Counted from the first letter of the stretch, positions 22,736-34,995 are shown. The stretch is DNA of 64,000 bases from Margaritifera margaritifera (GCA_029931535.1 JAQPZY010001344.1:1157501-1221500); one strand, 5' to 3'. The notes: generated by a model not told the origin, from the sequence alone. A program made the numbers and translations.

Positions 22736-24390
22736 CAATTAACCATTTCGTTCTGGTTTGCGACGTAAAAGAGTGAGTAGTCTGTTATCAAATGTCGGTG
22801 GTTTTCACCCAAAAATTTAGTTATTTTCAATACAGGGATATTTCTACTATGACTTTGTTGTTTGTAGGCACGTTAAAATCACGTTTTAATGTTTTAGAAG
22901 GACATGTAAATCTGACCACGTAACGAACATCGTCTTACGTGTAAGTTAACACCATAGTTAAATCACCAATGTGAACGTTTAGTGTCAAATAATAAGCTAA
23001 CGACAATGAGAAAGAGTAGTTTGTTTTCTGAAATTGCTTTGTTTTACAATGGAAACCATATTTTTAAAAGTATAATTTTACCAGGCATGCCTGCAGAACT
23101 ATTTTACAAATACCATTATCGAATCTGAACAAGTGGCTTATAACATTACAAGGCACTTGACGTGCATGAGTAATAAATACATCTAGCTGCTTGCGAGAAT
23201 TCAAGAGGGTTTCTGGGATGGTAAAAAAAAGTACTGTCAAATTGACTTCTAGCAACGACTACAAACTAACTCGCTATTCTGCATATTTTTTTTCCTTTTT
23301 TACGTTTATTATTATTATTTTATTTTATTTTTAAATTTTAAAAAAAATGTATTGAAGATTTGCTAAATTCAGCTATCATCATTTAAACACGGGTCTACCA
23401 TTCAATTTTTATGAAGAAATACTTCACCAGATAAAAAATCGTAACTACAAACCATGACAGCACGAGAACTCATTTTTTTAAGCAGGTAAATAACTGTCAA
23501 TTTCAGTTAGATGTATAATTTGTAATCGTTGATGGTAGATGTGGAAATTCCTTTACAAATCGGCCATTTTTTAAATTATTGTGATTACACTCCTGCAAGA
23601 TATTATGAGTATGACTGGTATTGTGTTCACCCTTTCTTTAAAGATTTTCATTGATAGAGTGGATTAATTAGTAACAGAATAACATTGTACCAGGTTTACC
23701 CACGATGTCGTCTATGCCAGTCCACCCAACACAACAGCCAGTACACATAAAATAGCATGCTTATTATATACTCTAATTTGTAATTAGCATCAGTTACCAG
23801 AACTTTTAACATTGCTATAGAAAAGATGTTACAAATATTGAAATAAATATGCTCTTTTTAGTTTATTCCTTACTCGATTCGAATTGATCACAATCTATCG
23901 AAAATTCTCGTCTAATCACCCAGTCAGCTTATTCCGTACACCGTCAGTGTAATATGAAATTTGGCAGGTAATATGGAAAAAGAAAACAACAACATGGCGC
24001 CGACATTTTCAGTAACTTCTGAAAGGTAATGGTTTTAGTTGTTCGGAACGAATCAGAAAAACTCTATCAGTCATTGCGTCTACAACTTATCTTTGTTTCT
24101 TGTTTTGCATAACTGACCAGTGGCAGAGAACAACTGTACGACTGCAAGATTGGTTTAGGCCGAGACATATATATCACATAAATCAGCAGCAGGACCCATT
24201 GCTTTTTTTCAACCAAGTGAGTGGTTATACATATGCAAATGAGCCAATCGATACTACTGCGACTGCGCGGCAAGTACCACGGGGGAGTTCCTGTGTCACT
24301 GCAGCCATGTGTAATCTGTAATTTGTGAGACTATTGGAATGCCAGGTTTTGCTTAACAGAGTTTAATGGAATGTATACCTTTACATGTTG
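22736..24390. other. complex sequence, no gene seen
   Basis: Mostly non-repetitive. Has a YY1-like 'aacatggcgccgaca' near 23992 and an octamer-like 'atgcaaat' with 'ccaat' near 24233-24248. These could be promoter or enhancer elements but no transcript structure can be shown. Confidence 0.35.
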
Positions 24391-24643
24391 TGCCAAAATG
24401 TCAGATCAGAAGAAACGTGTTAATTTTGTGGGGAAAAAATCAAATATTGTTCAATTTTTGCCTTATTTCGCACTATATGATGTCGCATTCACACAATCTT
24501 TCGTGGGATGATGATACTGATCTCGATGTTATTCTTGAGGAGTAGATGGATTATAGCCTAATGAAGACTGTTATGACGATGACGACGAGTTTGCTTCTGA
24601 TAGAATATCACCAGAGGATAAGATACCAAGTAAAAAAGAGCGA
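24391..24643 (+). pseudogene. possible decayed acidic coding fragment
   Basis: Starting at an ATG near 24399 one frame reads MSDQKKRVNFVGKKSNIVQF. A second frame then gives SWDDDTDLDVILEE, and a third gives NEDCYDDDDEFASDRIS with SPEDKIPSKKERL, running into the 30-bp array. Acidic runs followed by a basic stretch resemble N-terminal regions of some transposase-derived proteins (for example piggyBac-type), but no catalytic domain is seen and I cannot name a family. At least two frameshifts and two stops are needed. Confidence 0.3.
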
Positions 24644-26522
24644 CTGTACATCTGACCAGAGTATCAACAGTGGCAGTAAATCTGACTAGAGTATCAACAG
24701 TGACAGTACATCTGACCAGAGTATCAACAGTGACAGTACATCTGACCAGAGTATCAACAGTGGAAGTACATTCGACAAGAGTATCAACAGTGGCAGTACA
24801 TTAGACAAGAGTATCAACTGTGGCAACATTTGACCAGAGTATCAACAGTGGCAGTACATCTGACTAGAGCATCAACAGTGGCAGTACATCTGACTAGTGT
24901 ATCAACAGTGGCAGTACATCTGACCAGAGTATCAACAGTGACATTAGACAAGAGTATCAACAGCGGCAGTACATTTGACCAGAGTATCAACAGCGGCAGT
25001 ACATTTGACCAGAGTATCAACAGTGGCAGTACATTTGACCAGAGTATCAACAGTGGCAGTACATTTGACCAGAGTATCAACAGTTGCAGTACATCTGACT
25101 AGTGTATCAACAGTGGCAGTACATCTGACCAGAGTATCAACAGTGGCAGTACATCTGACCAGAGCATCAACAGTGACAGTACATCTGACCAGAGTATTAA
25201 CAGTGGCAGTACATCTGACCAGAGTATCAACAGTGGCAGTACATCTGACCAGAGTATCAACAGTGGCAGTACATTTGACCAGAGTATCAACAGTGTCAGT
25301 ACATCTGACTAGAGTATCAACAGTGACAGTACATCTGACCAGAGTATCAACAGTGGCAGTACATCTGACCAGAGTATCGACAGTGACAGTACATTAGACA
25401 AGAATATCAACAGTGGCAGTACATTAGACAAGAGTATCAACAGTGGCAGTACATTTGACCAGAGTATCAACAGTGACAGTACATTAGACAAGAGTATCAA
25501 CAGTGACAGTACATTAGACAAGAGTATCAACAGTGGCAGTACATTTGACTAGAGTATCAACAGTGGCAGTACATCTGACTAGAGCATCAACAGTGGCAGT
25601 ACATCTGACTAGTGTATCAATAGTGGCAGTACATCTCACCAGAGTATCAACAGTGACAGTACATTAGACAAGAGTATCAACAGCGGCAGTACATTTGATC
25701 AGAGTATGAACAGTGGCAGTACATTTGACCAGAGTATCAACAGTGGCAGTACATTTGACCAGAGTATCAACAGTGGCAGTACATCTGACTAGTGTATCAA
25801 CAGTGGCAGTACATTTGACCAGAGTCAACAGTGGCAGTACATCGGACCAGAGTATAAACAGTGGCAGTACATTTGACCAGAGCATCAACAGTGGCAATAC
25901 ATCTGTCTAGAGTATCAACAGTGGCAGTACACCTGACCAGAGTATCAACAGTGGCAGTACATTTGACCAGAGCAACAACAGTGGCAGTACATCGGACCAG
26001 AGTATCAACAGTGACAGTACATTAGACAAGAGTATCAACAGTGGCAGTACATCTGACTAGTGTATCAACAGTGGCAGTACATTTGACCAGAGTATCAACA
26101 GTGGCAGTACATCGGACCAGAGTATAAACAGTGGCAGTACATTTGACCAGAGTATCAACAGTGGCAGTACATTTGACCAGAGTATCAACAGTGGCAGTAC
26201 ATTTGACCAGAGTATCAACAGTGGCAGTACATCTGACTAGTGTATCAACAGTGGCAGTACACTTTACCAGAGTATCAACAGTGGCAGTACATCTGACTAG
26301 TGTATCAACAGTGGCAATACATCTGACTAGAGTATCAACAGTGGCAATACATCCGACCAGAGTATAAATAGTTGCAGTACATTTGGCCAGAGCATCAACA
26401 GTGGCAGTATATTTGACCAGAGTATCAACAGTGGCAGTACATCTGAACAGAGTATCAACAGTGGCAGTACATCTGAACAGAGTATCAACAGCGGCAGTAC
26501 ATCTGAGCAGAGTATCGAAAAT
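24644..26522. repeat. 30-bp minisatellite, about 62 copies
   Basis: The unit is 'agagtatcaacagtggcagt' then 'acatctgacc'. The 30-bp register is nearly perfect, with a 3-bp deletion at about 25825 and short units near 24826-24834 and 24941. Variants (ttgacc, ctgactagtg, attagacaag, cggaccag, gcggc/gtgac) recur in blocks. Since 30 bp is 10 codons, open frames arise on both strands (VDTLVKCTAT on minus, TRVSTVAVHL on plus). These are by-products of the unit. Confidence 0.95.
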
Positions 26523-27115
26523 GCTTGAATCCAGTTTTAGGATTCCGATGCCATGTGATGAAAAAGCATGATTTGACAAATATAAAAGGTACGCATATAC
26601 ATTACTTCTTTAAAAATAAAGGCCATCATTGATTCCATTTTTTTCTAAGATAAAAATTATATACTATCAATACTGAAATAAAAATATATTAAATTAATAA
26701 TGAGGGAAGTTATATTGCAAGTTGTATAACAAATTTTATGTTCAGTTACATAATTCAAAAATTTATTATATTTATTTCGGACTTTAATAAAAGAAATATG
26801 TGTTGGCAAATAATAATAATAATAATAATAATACATAGTATATAAAATCCTCTTGGAAAAAAAGCAAAATGAAACAGTATCCATTATATAGGTTTTAATT
26901 ATGTCTTCACCAAACCATCTGCAAATTTCCGCCACCTCCCCAAATAAAGAGAGGGGGTGGGAGTATTACCTAAATCGAGGCTGTAAGTAACTTGTTTCAA
27001 GGAAATTTTATTTATAGTAAACTGTCAAATAGGAGTACATTTCATATTGTTGCATACTGTTAATTACGTATTTCAGTGCGGCCGAGAGTGATGACTGACC
27101 ATTAAAGAAATGTAT
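26523..27115. other. no gene seen; short (AAT)n at 26809-26833
   Basis: AT-rich complex sequence with about 8 AAT units. Nothing else recognised. Confidence 0.5.
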
Positions 27116-27812
27116 GATTAAAATGTACAGATTGCATTGCTTTACTTAAGAAAAATACTGCGTATCTTATAAAATGTACAGATTGCATTGCTTTAATTCT
27201 GAAAACTACTGTATGTCTCATAAAATGTACAGATTGGATTGCTTTAATTATTATATATCTCATAAAATGTACAGATTGGATTGCTTTAATTACTATATAT
27301 CTCATAAAATGTACAGATTGGATTGCTTTAATTATTATATATCTCATAAAATGTACAGATTGGATTGCTTTAATTACTATATATCTCATAAAATGTACAG
27401 ATTGCATTGTTTTACTTATGAAAACTACTGTATATCTCATAAAATGTACAGATTGCATTGCTTTAATTACTATATATCTCATAAAATGTACAGATTGGAT
27501 TGATTTAATTACTATATATCTCATAAAATGTACAGATTAGATTGCTTTAATTATTATATATCTCATAAAATGTACAGATTGGATTGCTTTAATTACTATA
27601 TATCTCATAAAATGTACAGATTGGATTGTTTTAATTATTATATATCTCATAAAATGTACAGATTGCATTGTTTTAATTCTGAAAACTGCCTCATATCTCA
27701 TAAAATGGACAGATCGTATTGCTTTAATTCTGAAAAATACTGCATATCTCATAAAATGTACAGATTGCATTGCTTCAGTTCTGAAAACTACTGCCCATCT
27801 CATAAAATGTTA
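27116..27812. repeat. 42/51-bp minisatellite, about 16 copies
   Basis: The core is 'ctcataaaatgtacagattg' then 'gattgctttaatta' with either 'ctatatat' (42-bp unit) or 'ctgaaaactactgtatat' (51-bp unit). The 9-bp length difference keeps frame. The plus strand reads MYRLDCFNYYISHK (14) or MYRLHCFNSENYCISHK (17), and the minus strand reads MRYIVIKAIQSVHF. Both strands remain open through most of the array. The 51-bp units sit mainly at the two ends and the 42-bp units in the middle. Confidence 0.93.
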
Positions 27813-28129
27813 ATGAATTCAACGATGATTTTATCCTAAAATTGTATGATGTTAATACAGTATGCCGAATTTACAATATTCGATAAAAATATTATTATGA
27901 ATAAATGCTGTGATTCACAGCATTGGTGGTACATATGGGTATTTCAACCCTTATTTGTATATGATGTTAAAGTATGGAATAGACAACTAATATTATGCAG
28001 TTTTAACGATCTAACAAAACTTTTGACAAAACAAAATAACATTTTGACGGAAAAGAGTATTAATCAATGAATGATCATAGATATACACTAGTAAACATCT
28101 TTCATTTATCTATTTGCACTGCAGCTAGT
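27813..28129. other. no gene seen
   Basis: AT-rich complex sequence. A 74-codon frame at 27846-28070 has no recognisable motif. Confidence 0.45.
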
Positions 28130-28800
28130 GATCACAAAATGTGTGCAGGACAAGCAACAGAACCAAAAGTCAGAAGACAAGAAAGAAATAAGCCAGGATC
28201 ATTTGCAGATGAGAGTATTGCTGAAACACTTTCTGTGGAATCTTGACATTCTGTGCTTGCAGATATGATGAGTATGGGATGGCAATGGCTTTTGCATCTA
28301 AGAATCTTGTAAAAATAAATAATTTGGCTCGTACTTAACCTGAATTTCGATACATGCTCAAAATACACTGTCTATCAATTGTTCATGGCTCCAGTGGTAA
28401 CATCTCAGTGTGCGCAGACAAAGAAATTGTGTTTCATAAATTCCAAAAATGCGTCTGGATGAAAAGATATATGAAAAGAGCATTTAATTTTTTTCCTGCC
28501 TATTCAGCAATGAAAAGGAGAAAGATAACTTTGTCCCGATGTCCATGACGGAATTAATGAATGAATTGCTTTTGCATCAGTTAAAAATTAGAGCAGAATA
28601 ATTCCAAAGAAAACCGTGCTGCAATTTCTGAAAATGATAACAATGTACTACTATATTGCTTTATTATCCGATCTTTTAGAAAAAGAGACACCAATCTTAA
28701 AAAGCCTTGCAGGGATGTGAAGATGGATTCTGTTACAAAGTTTGTGCACAAGTCAGGAACAATAAATGATGAAATGAAGAAACAAAATCTTTTCTGACTA
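28130..28800 (+). pseudogene. possible decayed coding region, family unknown
   Basis: Protein-like pieces in shifting frames: MCAGQATEPKVRRQERNKPG then SFADESIAETLSVES and a stop (28139-28247); DNFVPMSMTELMNELLLHQL (28520-28582); and an open run of about 66 codons ending near 28797 that includes NSKENRAAISENDN, KPCRDVKMDSVTKFVHKS and GTINDEMKKQNLF. The charged composition and frequent frame changes suggest an old transposon-derived or host pseudogene. No catalytic motif or known domain is visible. Confidence 0.3.
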
Positions 28801-29071
28801 TTTCAGATACTGGTAGTCTGTGCAACTGAATCAATTTTATTCACCCCTTGTAAAATGGAAACGTGCGGAACAGTTGACTCCAGTTTTGGATATGAGACAT
28901 GGTGACTTCATTTGTCTATGCGCAAATAACTAAGGTTAATGTATAAGTAAAGACAAAACAAAATTAGAAGCCACTAGTAAATGGACACACAACAAAGAAT
29001 TCGCTCAGTTGGTTACAAAAAATGTACAGCTGGAGTAAACTCTTACTCCTTCATCCAGTTTACAATGACTG

Positions 29072-29392
29072 CTGTTTATAGTTGACCAGTACCACTGGAG
29101 TAGTCTTCACTGGTCCAGTTTACAAAGGGTGTTTTTTTTGTTTGTTTACAGTTGACCAGTACTATTGGAGAAGTCCTCACCGATCCAATTTACAACGGGT
29201 GTTGCTTACAGTTGATCCGTACAACTGGAGAAGTCCTCACTGGTCCAGTTTACAAAGGGTGTTGTTTACAGTTGATCAGTACCACCGGAGAAGTCCTCAC
29301 TGATCCTGTATACAACGGGTATTGTTTACAGTTGATCAGTACCACTGGAGATAAGTCCTCACTCATCCAGTTTACTAGGGATGTTGTTTAAA
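29072..29392. repeat. about 60-bp tandem repeat, 5 copies
   Basis: 'acagttgatcagtaccactg' with 'gagaagtcctcactggtcca' and 'gtttacaaagggtgttgttt' recurs. The first unit carries an extra T-rich stretch. Confidence 0.9.
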
Positions 29393-29717
29393 ATTCACTG
29401 GAATAACCAGAGAGAATCATCACTTAAAATTTGAAAATTAAAGACTTGAAGCACATATTGACTGAATAAAGGATGGACAGGTGAATGAATAAGTACTATA
29501 TATGACTGTAACACCACCACGTGACTATTCATTTCTGTGATATAAAATAGGGGTGAAACTATCCACAGATGCATCGATAATTTTGCTGTTTCAATATAAA
29601 AATCCATGCAAAATGTGGAAAATCGGTACAAAACAATGCTTACCTTGCAAAGGTTACTTTTAATTTTCAACGACCATGAATAATTGTTAGTCGTTTGCCT
29701 CTTTATTATTTAATCGT
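29393..29717. other. no gene seen
   Basis: Complex sequence. Nothing recognised. Confidence 0.5.
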
Positions 29718-29785
29718 ATATCGATATGTATCATATCGTAGGTTGTGTATCGATGTGTATCATATCGTAGGTTGTGTATCGATTT
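29718..29785. repeat. 29-bp tandem repeat, about 2.3 copies
   Basis: 'cgatatgtatcatatcgtag' then 'gttgtgtat' at 29722 and 29751, with a partial copy at 29780. Each unit contains the palindrome 'cgatatg...catatcg'. Confidence 0.85.
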
Positions 29786-29981
29786 ACATATATCGATACG
29801 TGGCATACGATATCGTTTCACTCCTAATAAAAAATTACAGACCTCTGCATTACATGCAGTGAGGTGCATGCGTGCATGTGTGTGTATGCGTGTGTGAGAG
29901 AGAAACATTTTGACATGATAAACATTATCATATAGCATATATATGTATGGTATATTCAGATCTTTCGTCCCGAACACCTAT

Positions 29982-30500
29982 CAATTACTTGCATAAGTAT
30001 GGGATATTAATGTAGGATAGCTACATGTATTGTTCATGTACTGTCAATTACTTGCATAAGTATGGGATATTAATGTTGGATAGCTACATGTATTGTTCAT
30101 GTACTGTCAATTACTTGCATGTAGGATAGCGACATGTATTGTTCATGTACTGTCAATTACTTGTATAAGTATGGGATATTAATGTAGGATAGCTACATGT
30201 ATTGTTTATGTACTGTCAATTACTTGCATGTAGGATAGCGACATGTATTGTTCATGTACTGTCAATTACTTGTATAAGTATGGGATATTAATGTAGGATA
30301 GCGACATGTATTGTTCATGTACTGTCAATTACTTGTATAAGTATGGGATATTAATGTAGGATAGCTACATGTATTGTTCATGTACTGTCAATTACTGGTA
30401 TAAGTATGGGATATTAATGTAGGATAGCGACATGTATTGTTCATGTACTGTCAATTACTTGCATGTAGGATAGCTACATGAATTGTTCATGTACTGTTAA
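29982..30500. repeat. minisatellite with two unit lengths, 63 and 46 bp
   Basis: Starts of 'caattactt' at 29982, 30045, 30108, 30154, 30217, 30263, 30326, 30389 and 30452 give the order 63-63-46-63-46-63-63-63-46. The short unit lacks 17 bp ('taagtatgggatattaa' region). Substitutions such as gctaca/gcgaca are shared between some copies. Confidence 0.95.
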
Positions 30501-31381
30501 CTCAGATTATCTGAAGTTATGTTAAGCTTATGTTTTGAATGGCAACAATTTCTGTTAGATAGCATCGAAAAGATTACATTAAGAAGTAGAGATATTAACA
30601 GACAGAGCAGATAATTTGTGGACAGATCAAGAGAAGATAACTGATCTAAATGAAAAAAAAAATTAATTTTATGCAGCATTTATTTAAAACAAAGTTTCCT
30701 CAGTATGAATCTGTTTGTCTGTTGTATTTACTTTAGAAAAAGGTCAGTTGATAACCATCCACGGCAGATAATAATCTAAACACCATATCTTCTCTAAAAA
30801 AAACAAGTAGAAACGTAGAAATTAAGAAGGTCTCTGAGTTGAATTAATATACAGCTGTAAGTATTAGCATTCATGTGAATATCTACAGACGATGAAAAAC
30901 CACAGTGTTGCACACAAGATTTATAATATACCAGTATATCGTATATATTAAACTCCAAAAGGGACATAACTCAAGAATAAGTCGACGAAGAATAGTACGC
31001 ACATGTCATCTAATGTCAATAATGTTAGAATTAGTTCAGATCTTACGCCATATTTCAAGTGATTGGTTGCATAAAGTTGAGAAATTTCTGAAAAATGTTA
31101 AATCAGGTGGAAGTCAAGGTTAGACATAGAAGTTTCTAGCTGCAAGAAATCGCATCAACTCCAGCAGTAAGTTTTAATGGTATTGCTATGTATTTACCAA
31201 AAACACAATGGCCAATCTGGAAAAGATGACGCAAGAATCCAAGAATGAAACGTCATTGCCACCTTGATTTTCAAATTAATACGCAAGTCTGCTGCAAAAC
31301 GTTCAGTCAAAACTGAACAGAGCTTGTAGTTCTTTAACGTCTCGTCTTTCCTCTTTGTAATGATGTATTGTCAATTTGACT
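30501..31381. other. complex sequence with a mollusc-type dispersed repeat
   Basis: Around 30950-31120 the string 'aaaagggacataactcaaga' and what follows resembles a dispersed sequence I know from molluscan genomes ('gggcataactc...'). The rest shows no coding or RNA signal. Confidence 0.4.
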
Positions 31382-32094
31382 ATTCTACACATTTTCACTG
31401 TATTCTAGTTCAACATTTCCCTGGTGAGGAGCAAGTGCCTGTGGTGGTCCGACTGGTAGAATTTGAGTCAAGGCTTTTCTAACCCTATATACAGTTGGGT
31501 TGTCACAACCTTTGTGTCTGTAATTGGTTAAGTAGATTATCGATATCTTTAACTGTGTCAAAACTTGTTTGGAGAACCCAACCAGAATTCTTTGCTTCTG
31601 GACACTTCTGAATTGTGTACACAAATAACAGCATCATAGTCACTAGAGATTGCGATGGACCATTTCATTCTCTGCTTGTAACCAGAAGTGTAAAATTCAA
31701 TGAATTGAATAAGGTCTGAACTGGTGTTGAATACAAATTGTTTAACGTCTAAAGCCTATACTTTATTTCTGAGTTGTTCATATTTTGCTGGCACATGTTG
31801 AGGCTGATCGCAGGAGGCGCTATCGTTTTTAAATAGTATCACATAAGCGGGATCAATAGCTAAGTCTGGATTTATATTAACAGCAACGGCAACATATTGT
31901 ATCACTGCAGCAAGTTACGCAACACCGTCATCAACTAAAATAGTCTGGACATCTTCTGTCAGGGATATTGGCACCTCATTTGTGTTGTCAGTTCCATCTT
32001 CTTGACTCCTGGATTGGCTTTGTGTCTGGTACGGCAGTTTTGTATGGTACCAATACTTTCTCCTCCTACATTTTTTAGCTTTTTTGGGAGGCAT
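31382..32094 (-). pseudogene. broken ORF of unknown family
   Basis: On the minus strand an ATG at 32094 opens MPPKKAKKCRRRKYWY, a basic, possibly nuclear-targeting start. The same frame runs for over 150 codons through SLTEDVQTILVDD, NINPDLAIDPAYVILF, QHVPAKYEQLRNKV and KQRMKWSIAISSDYDAV. It is broken by two stops (after VDDGVA and after LRNKV). After about 31630 the protein-like reading moves to other frames: KCPEAKNSGWVLQTSFDTVK, then CDNPTVYRVRKALTQILPVG and NVELEYSENV before a stop at about 31385. At least two stops and two frameshifts make it a pseudogene. Codon-level coherence over about 700 bp argues that it was once coding. I recognise no domain; a transposon-borne gene or retrocopy are both possible. 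No introns are apparent. Confidence 0.5.
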
Positions 32095-32639
32095 CTGAAA
32101 GTTATGTATATATTTATCACTATTACCTCTGGCAGTGTAAAATCTAATTTGAAAAAGTATTCGAGCTCTCTACTAATTGGTCTTGCAAACGATATGATCT
32201 CTTAAATGAGGTCATTATATTCCATAGATCAAGAATTCAGTACTAAAACATTAATGTTAGGAATAAAGGCATTGAATTGAACAAACATTTGGAAATGGCC
32301 AGGAATTCTACGTCATGACATAATTATCAATAAACTGTAATCAGCCTTAACTTGCAGGAAATATAAATTGCTAAGGAAACTGGATTTGTGTTTGTGCAAT
32401 ATGTATGCATTCCACTGCTGACCAAAACATCTAAGTCGAAAATGTTGAAAACGTGCGAGAAATTTGAAAAATTTGAAAAATTGCTATCATGGCATGAAAA
32501 TATGACTCGGTCGTGTATATATGTATACGACATGCATATGAATAGTCATTTGTCGAGTTCAAGTCGTTTTTATTCAATTGTGCTAACAAGACTTTCGTAA
32601 AAAAAGGAAGTAAAATTCCAGAAAGTGAGACAAAAATGC
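32095..32639. other. no gene seen
   Basis: AT-rich complex sequence with a small 'tttgaaaaa' duplication near 32463. Nothing recognised. Confidence 0.45.
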
Positions 32640-32955
32640 AAACATTTTGCTGTAAAGGCTTCTAATCTGGGCATCTACATATGAACACAAATGTGCTTAG
32701 TATATTTCATTTGTCTATATCAAGTGGTGTTTAATTAATCTTGCCAACAAGGTTTTTGTCAACAAAGTCGAAATAAAAAAAAACTTAAAAATTTGTAAAA
32801 ACAAATGAACAAAGTGCTGTAATGACCTTAAAATCTTGCCAGGTCATCTTCATAAGCTTACGCATATTCAAGCCAAATTTTTTTTGTCTACGTGGAGTTT
32901 TTTTGGCGCAGTCTTGCCAAGAATCTTATCAGGACGGACGGACGGACGGACGGAA
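32640..32955 (+). repeat. dispersed element ending in (GGAC)n, second copy
   Basis: 'tcatttgtctatatcaagtg' (32708), 'aagccaaattttttttgtct' with 'acgt' (32872-32895) and a five-fold 'ggac' repeat at 32933-32952. Same order as 5790-5890. Confidence 0.5.
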
Positions 32956-33582
32956 AGTGGGGCGAATATGACCGTATGAAGATGTCCCCACCCACCCACC
33001 CCTGGAAGCAGCGGGGAATAAAATCACTGATTTTAGTCTAACTGGACTGATTTTGTAAAACACAAATCCCCATGTTTCCCATATATTCATTATATTCTCC
33101 CACCCCCACCCCAAGTTGTCTCAAAAATTGACTTTTAAGCCAGCTTGAATCCTATTGGAAGCAGATATGAAAGATTCTCAAAATACACTTTTTTGAATAT
33201 CAAACCTGCCTACGAGGTCACATCTCTGATGTATTTATCTATCTTACCCCATTTGCCAGACCAGTAATGCTAATTTTATAGGAAATGAACCTTGCTTCAA
33301 TAGGCACCTGCTTCGAAATGGTCAGTTTGTTTAAGGTATAACCCTTTGGCCATTACACCGCTTATTTTCCTCATATGACCTTAAATGAGTACAGCAGAAA
33401 CTATACGTTGTAATGAATGCTAAGTGATCATAGTACCTAGATTTCATTATGGTAATTGCTAACAGGTAAATATATTTAATAAACTACCACTAGAACAAAC
33501 ATATTATTTTTCGTTACTTTCTAAGACTTCACCAAAAATTTACAATGTATTTGTCTTCTTTTCAGACCGTTAAACATTACCA
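32956..33582. other. no gene seen
   Basis: Complex sequence with C-rich patches near 32988 and 33100. No coding or RNA signal. Confidence 0.45.
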
Positions 33583-34005
33583 TCTCAGTCAGGCATAGAT
33601 ACAGTCCCGTCCTAAGATCCGAGTCAGGCGTTGATATAGCCCCGTACTCCGATCCGAGTCAGGCGTTGATATAGCCCCGTACTCCGATTCCAGTCAGGCA
33701 TTGATACAGCCCAGTACTCCGATCCCAGTCAGGCATTTATACGTACTCCGATCCCATTCAGGCATTGACACAGCCCCGTACTCCCATCACAGTCAGGCAT
33801 TGTTACAGCCAAATGCTCCGAATCTGGCTCGGACATTGATACAGCCTCGTACTCCGATCCCAGCCAGGCATTGATACAGCCCCGTACTCCTATCCCAGTC
33901 AGGCACTGATACAGCCCAGTACTCCGATCCATGTCAGTCATTTATACAGCCCAGTACTCCGATCCATGTCAGTCATTTATACAGCCAAGTACTCCGATCC
34001 ATTAT
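33583..34005. repeat. 34-bp minisatellite, about 12 copies, diverged
   Basis: The unit is 'cccgtactccgatcccagtc' then 'aggcattgatacag'. Copies vary by substitution and by loss of part of the unit (for example near 33740). Confidence 0.92.
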
Positions 34006-34890
34006 CTCCAACGCTTACGCTTAATCTATGGCGATAATATTTGCCTCAAATTTCTGTGTTTTCTTTTCCAGTCACAAGCATGATGAATAAATACTTCGTG
34101 CTAGTATAGCGAAAAACTCCTAAATAATATCGATGCTCCCTTATTATATTTTGCAGCAGTTGTTGATCCACGGAAAAAAATCTGTTTAGCTTCTATTAAA
34201 ACTCCTATTTGTCATATTCGTCCGTTTGTCTGTCCCGGGCTAACTTGATAGTATGATTACGCTTCGACACAGATAAATTCAATTTTGTAAGCTTATTCAT
34301 TTGCATAAATAGATAGCCTCATTTGCATAAATAAATAGCCTCATTCAAATTTTCGCCCATTAAAAAAATTGTTTTCTGTCTTTAAATCAATTTTTTTAAA
34401 ATTATTTTTTCACATTGTATACAAATATTTAGCACATTTTACACTTAGCCTTGTGGTTTAAAATCCTTTAGAAAGATTTAAAAAAAAAAAAAAAAAAAAT
34501 TGACACAGACATGTGAAAGACTATATTGACATTTAATTATTTTAAGTTGTATCAGTGTGGACATACTTGTTTAAGGAAGACAGATGTGGTTTCTAAAATT
34601 TAAGTCCTGTACAGTACTTTTCAGAATTTGTAATGAATAGTGGATACAATAAATAGGAAGACGAATTTACATGTCATTTATTTCAATCGACTTTAGCCTG
34701 AAACGTCTAGACCTAAACCTGAAAATTTATCCAATCGGATTTCTTTGTATCAGAGTGAAAATTTATCCAATCGGATTTCTTTTTATCAGAGTTTTATAAT
34801 AAAAGCACATAGTTGTTAATTTTATTTTTTAAAAAAGGAAGAGCGTTGAGAATATTAATCCGACAGAATGATTATCCAAACTTAATTCTG
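34006..34890. other. no gene seen; A tract and small duplications
   Basis: AT-rich. Contains a 22-bp A tract at about 34478-34499, a repeated 'cctcatttgcataaata', and a duplicated 'gtgaaaatttatccaatcgg' type segment near 34716 and 34757. Confidence 0.5.
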
Positions 34891-34894
34891 GTGT

Positions 34895-34991
<97 letters not shown>

Positions 34992-34995
34992 GAGA
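34891..34995. repeat. (TG)n(GA)n compound microsatellite
   Basis: About 11 TG units followed by about 40 GA units. Confidence 0.97.

Noticed and set aside
24644..26522. Repeat proteins on both strands of the 30-bp array
   Set aside because: The unit is 10 codons long, so open frames follow automatically, and frames on both strands cannot all be genes.
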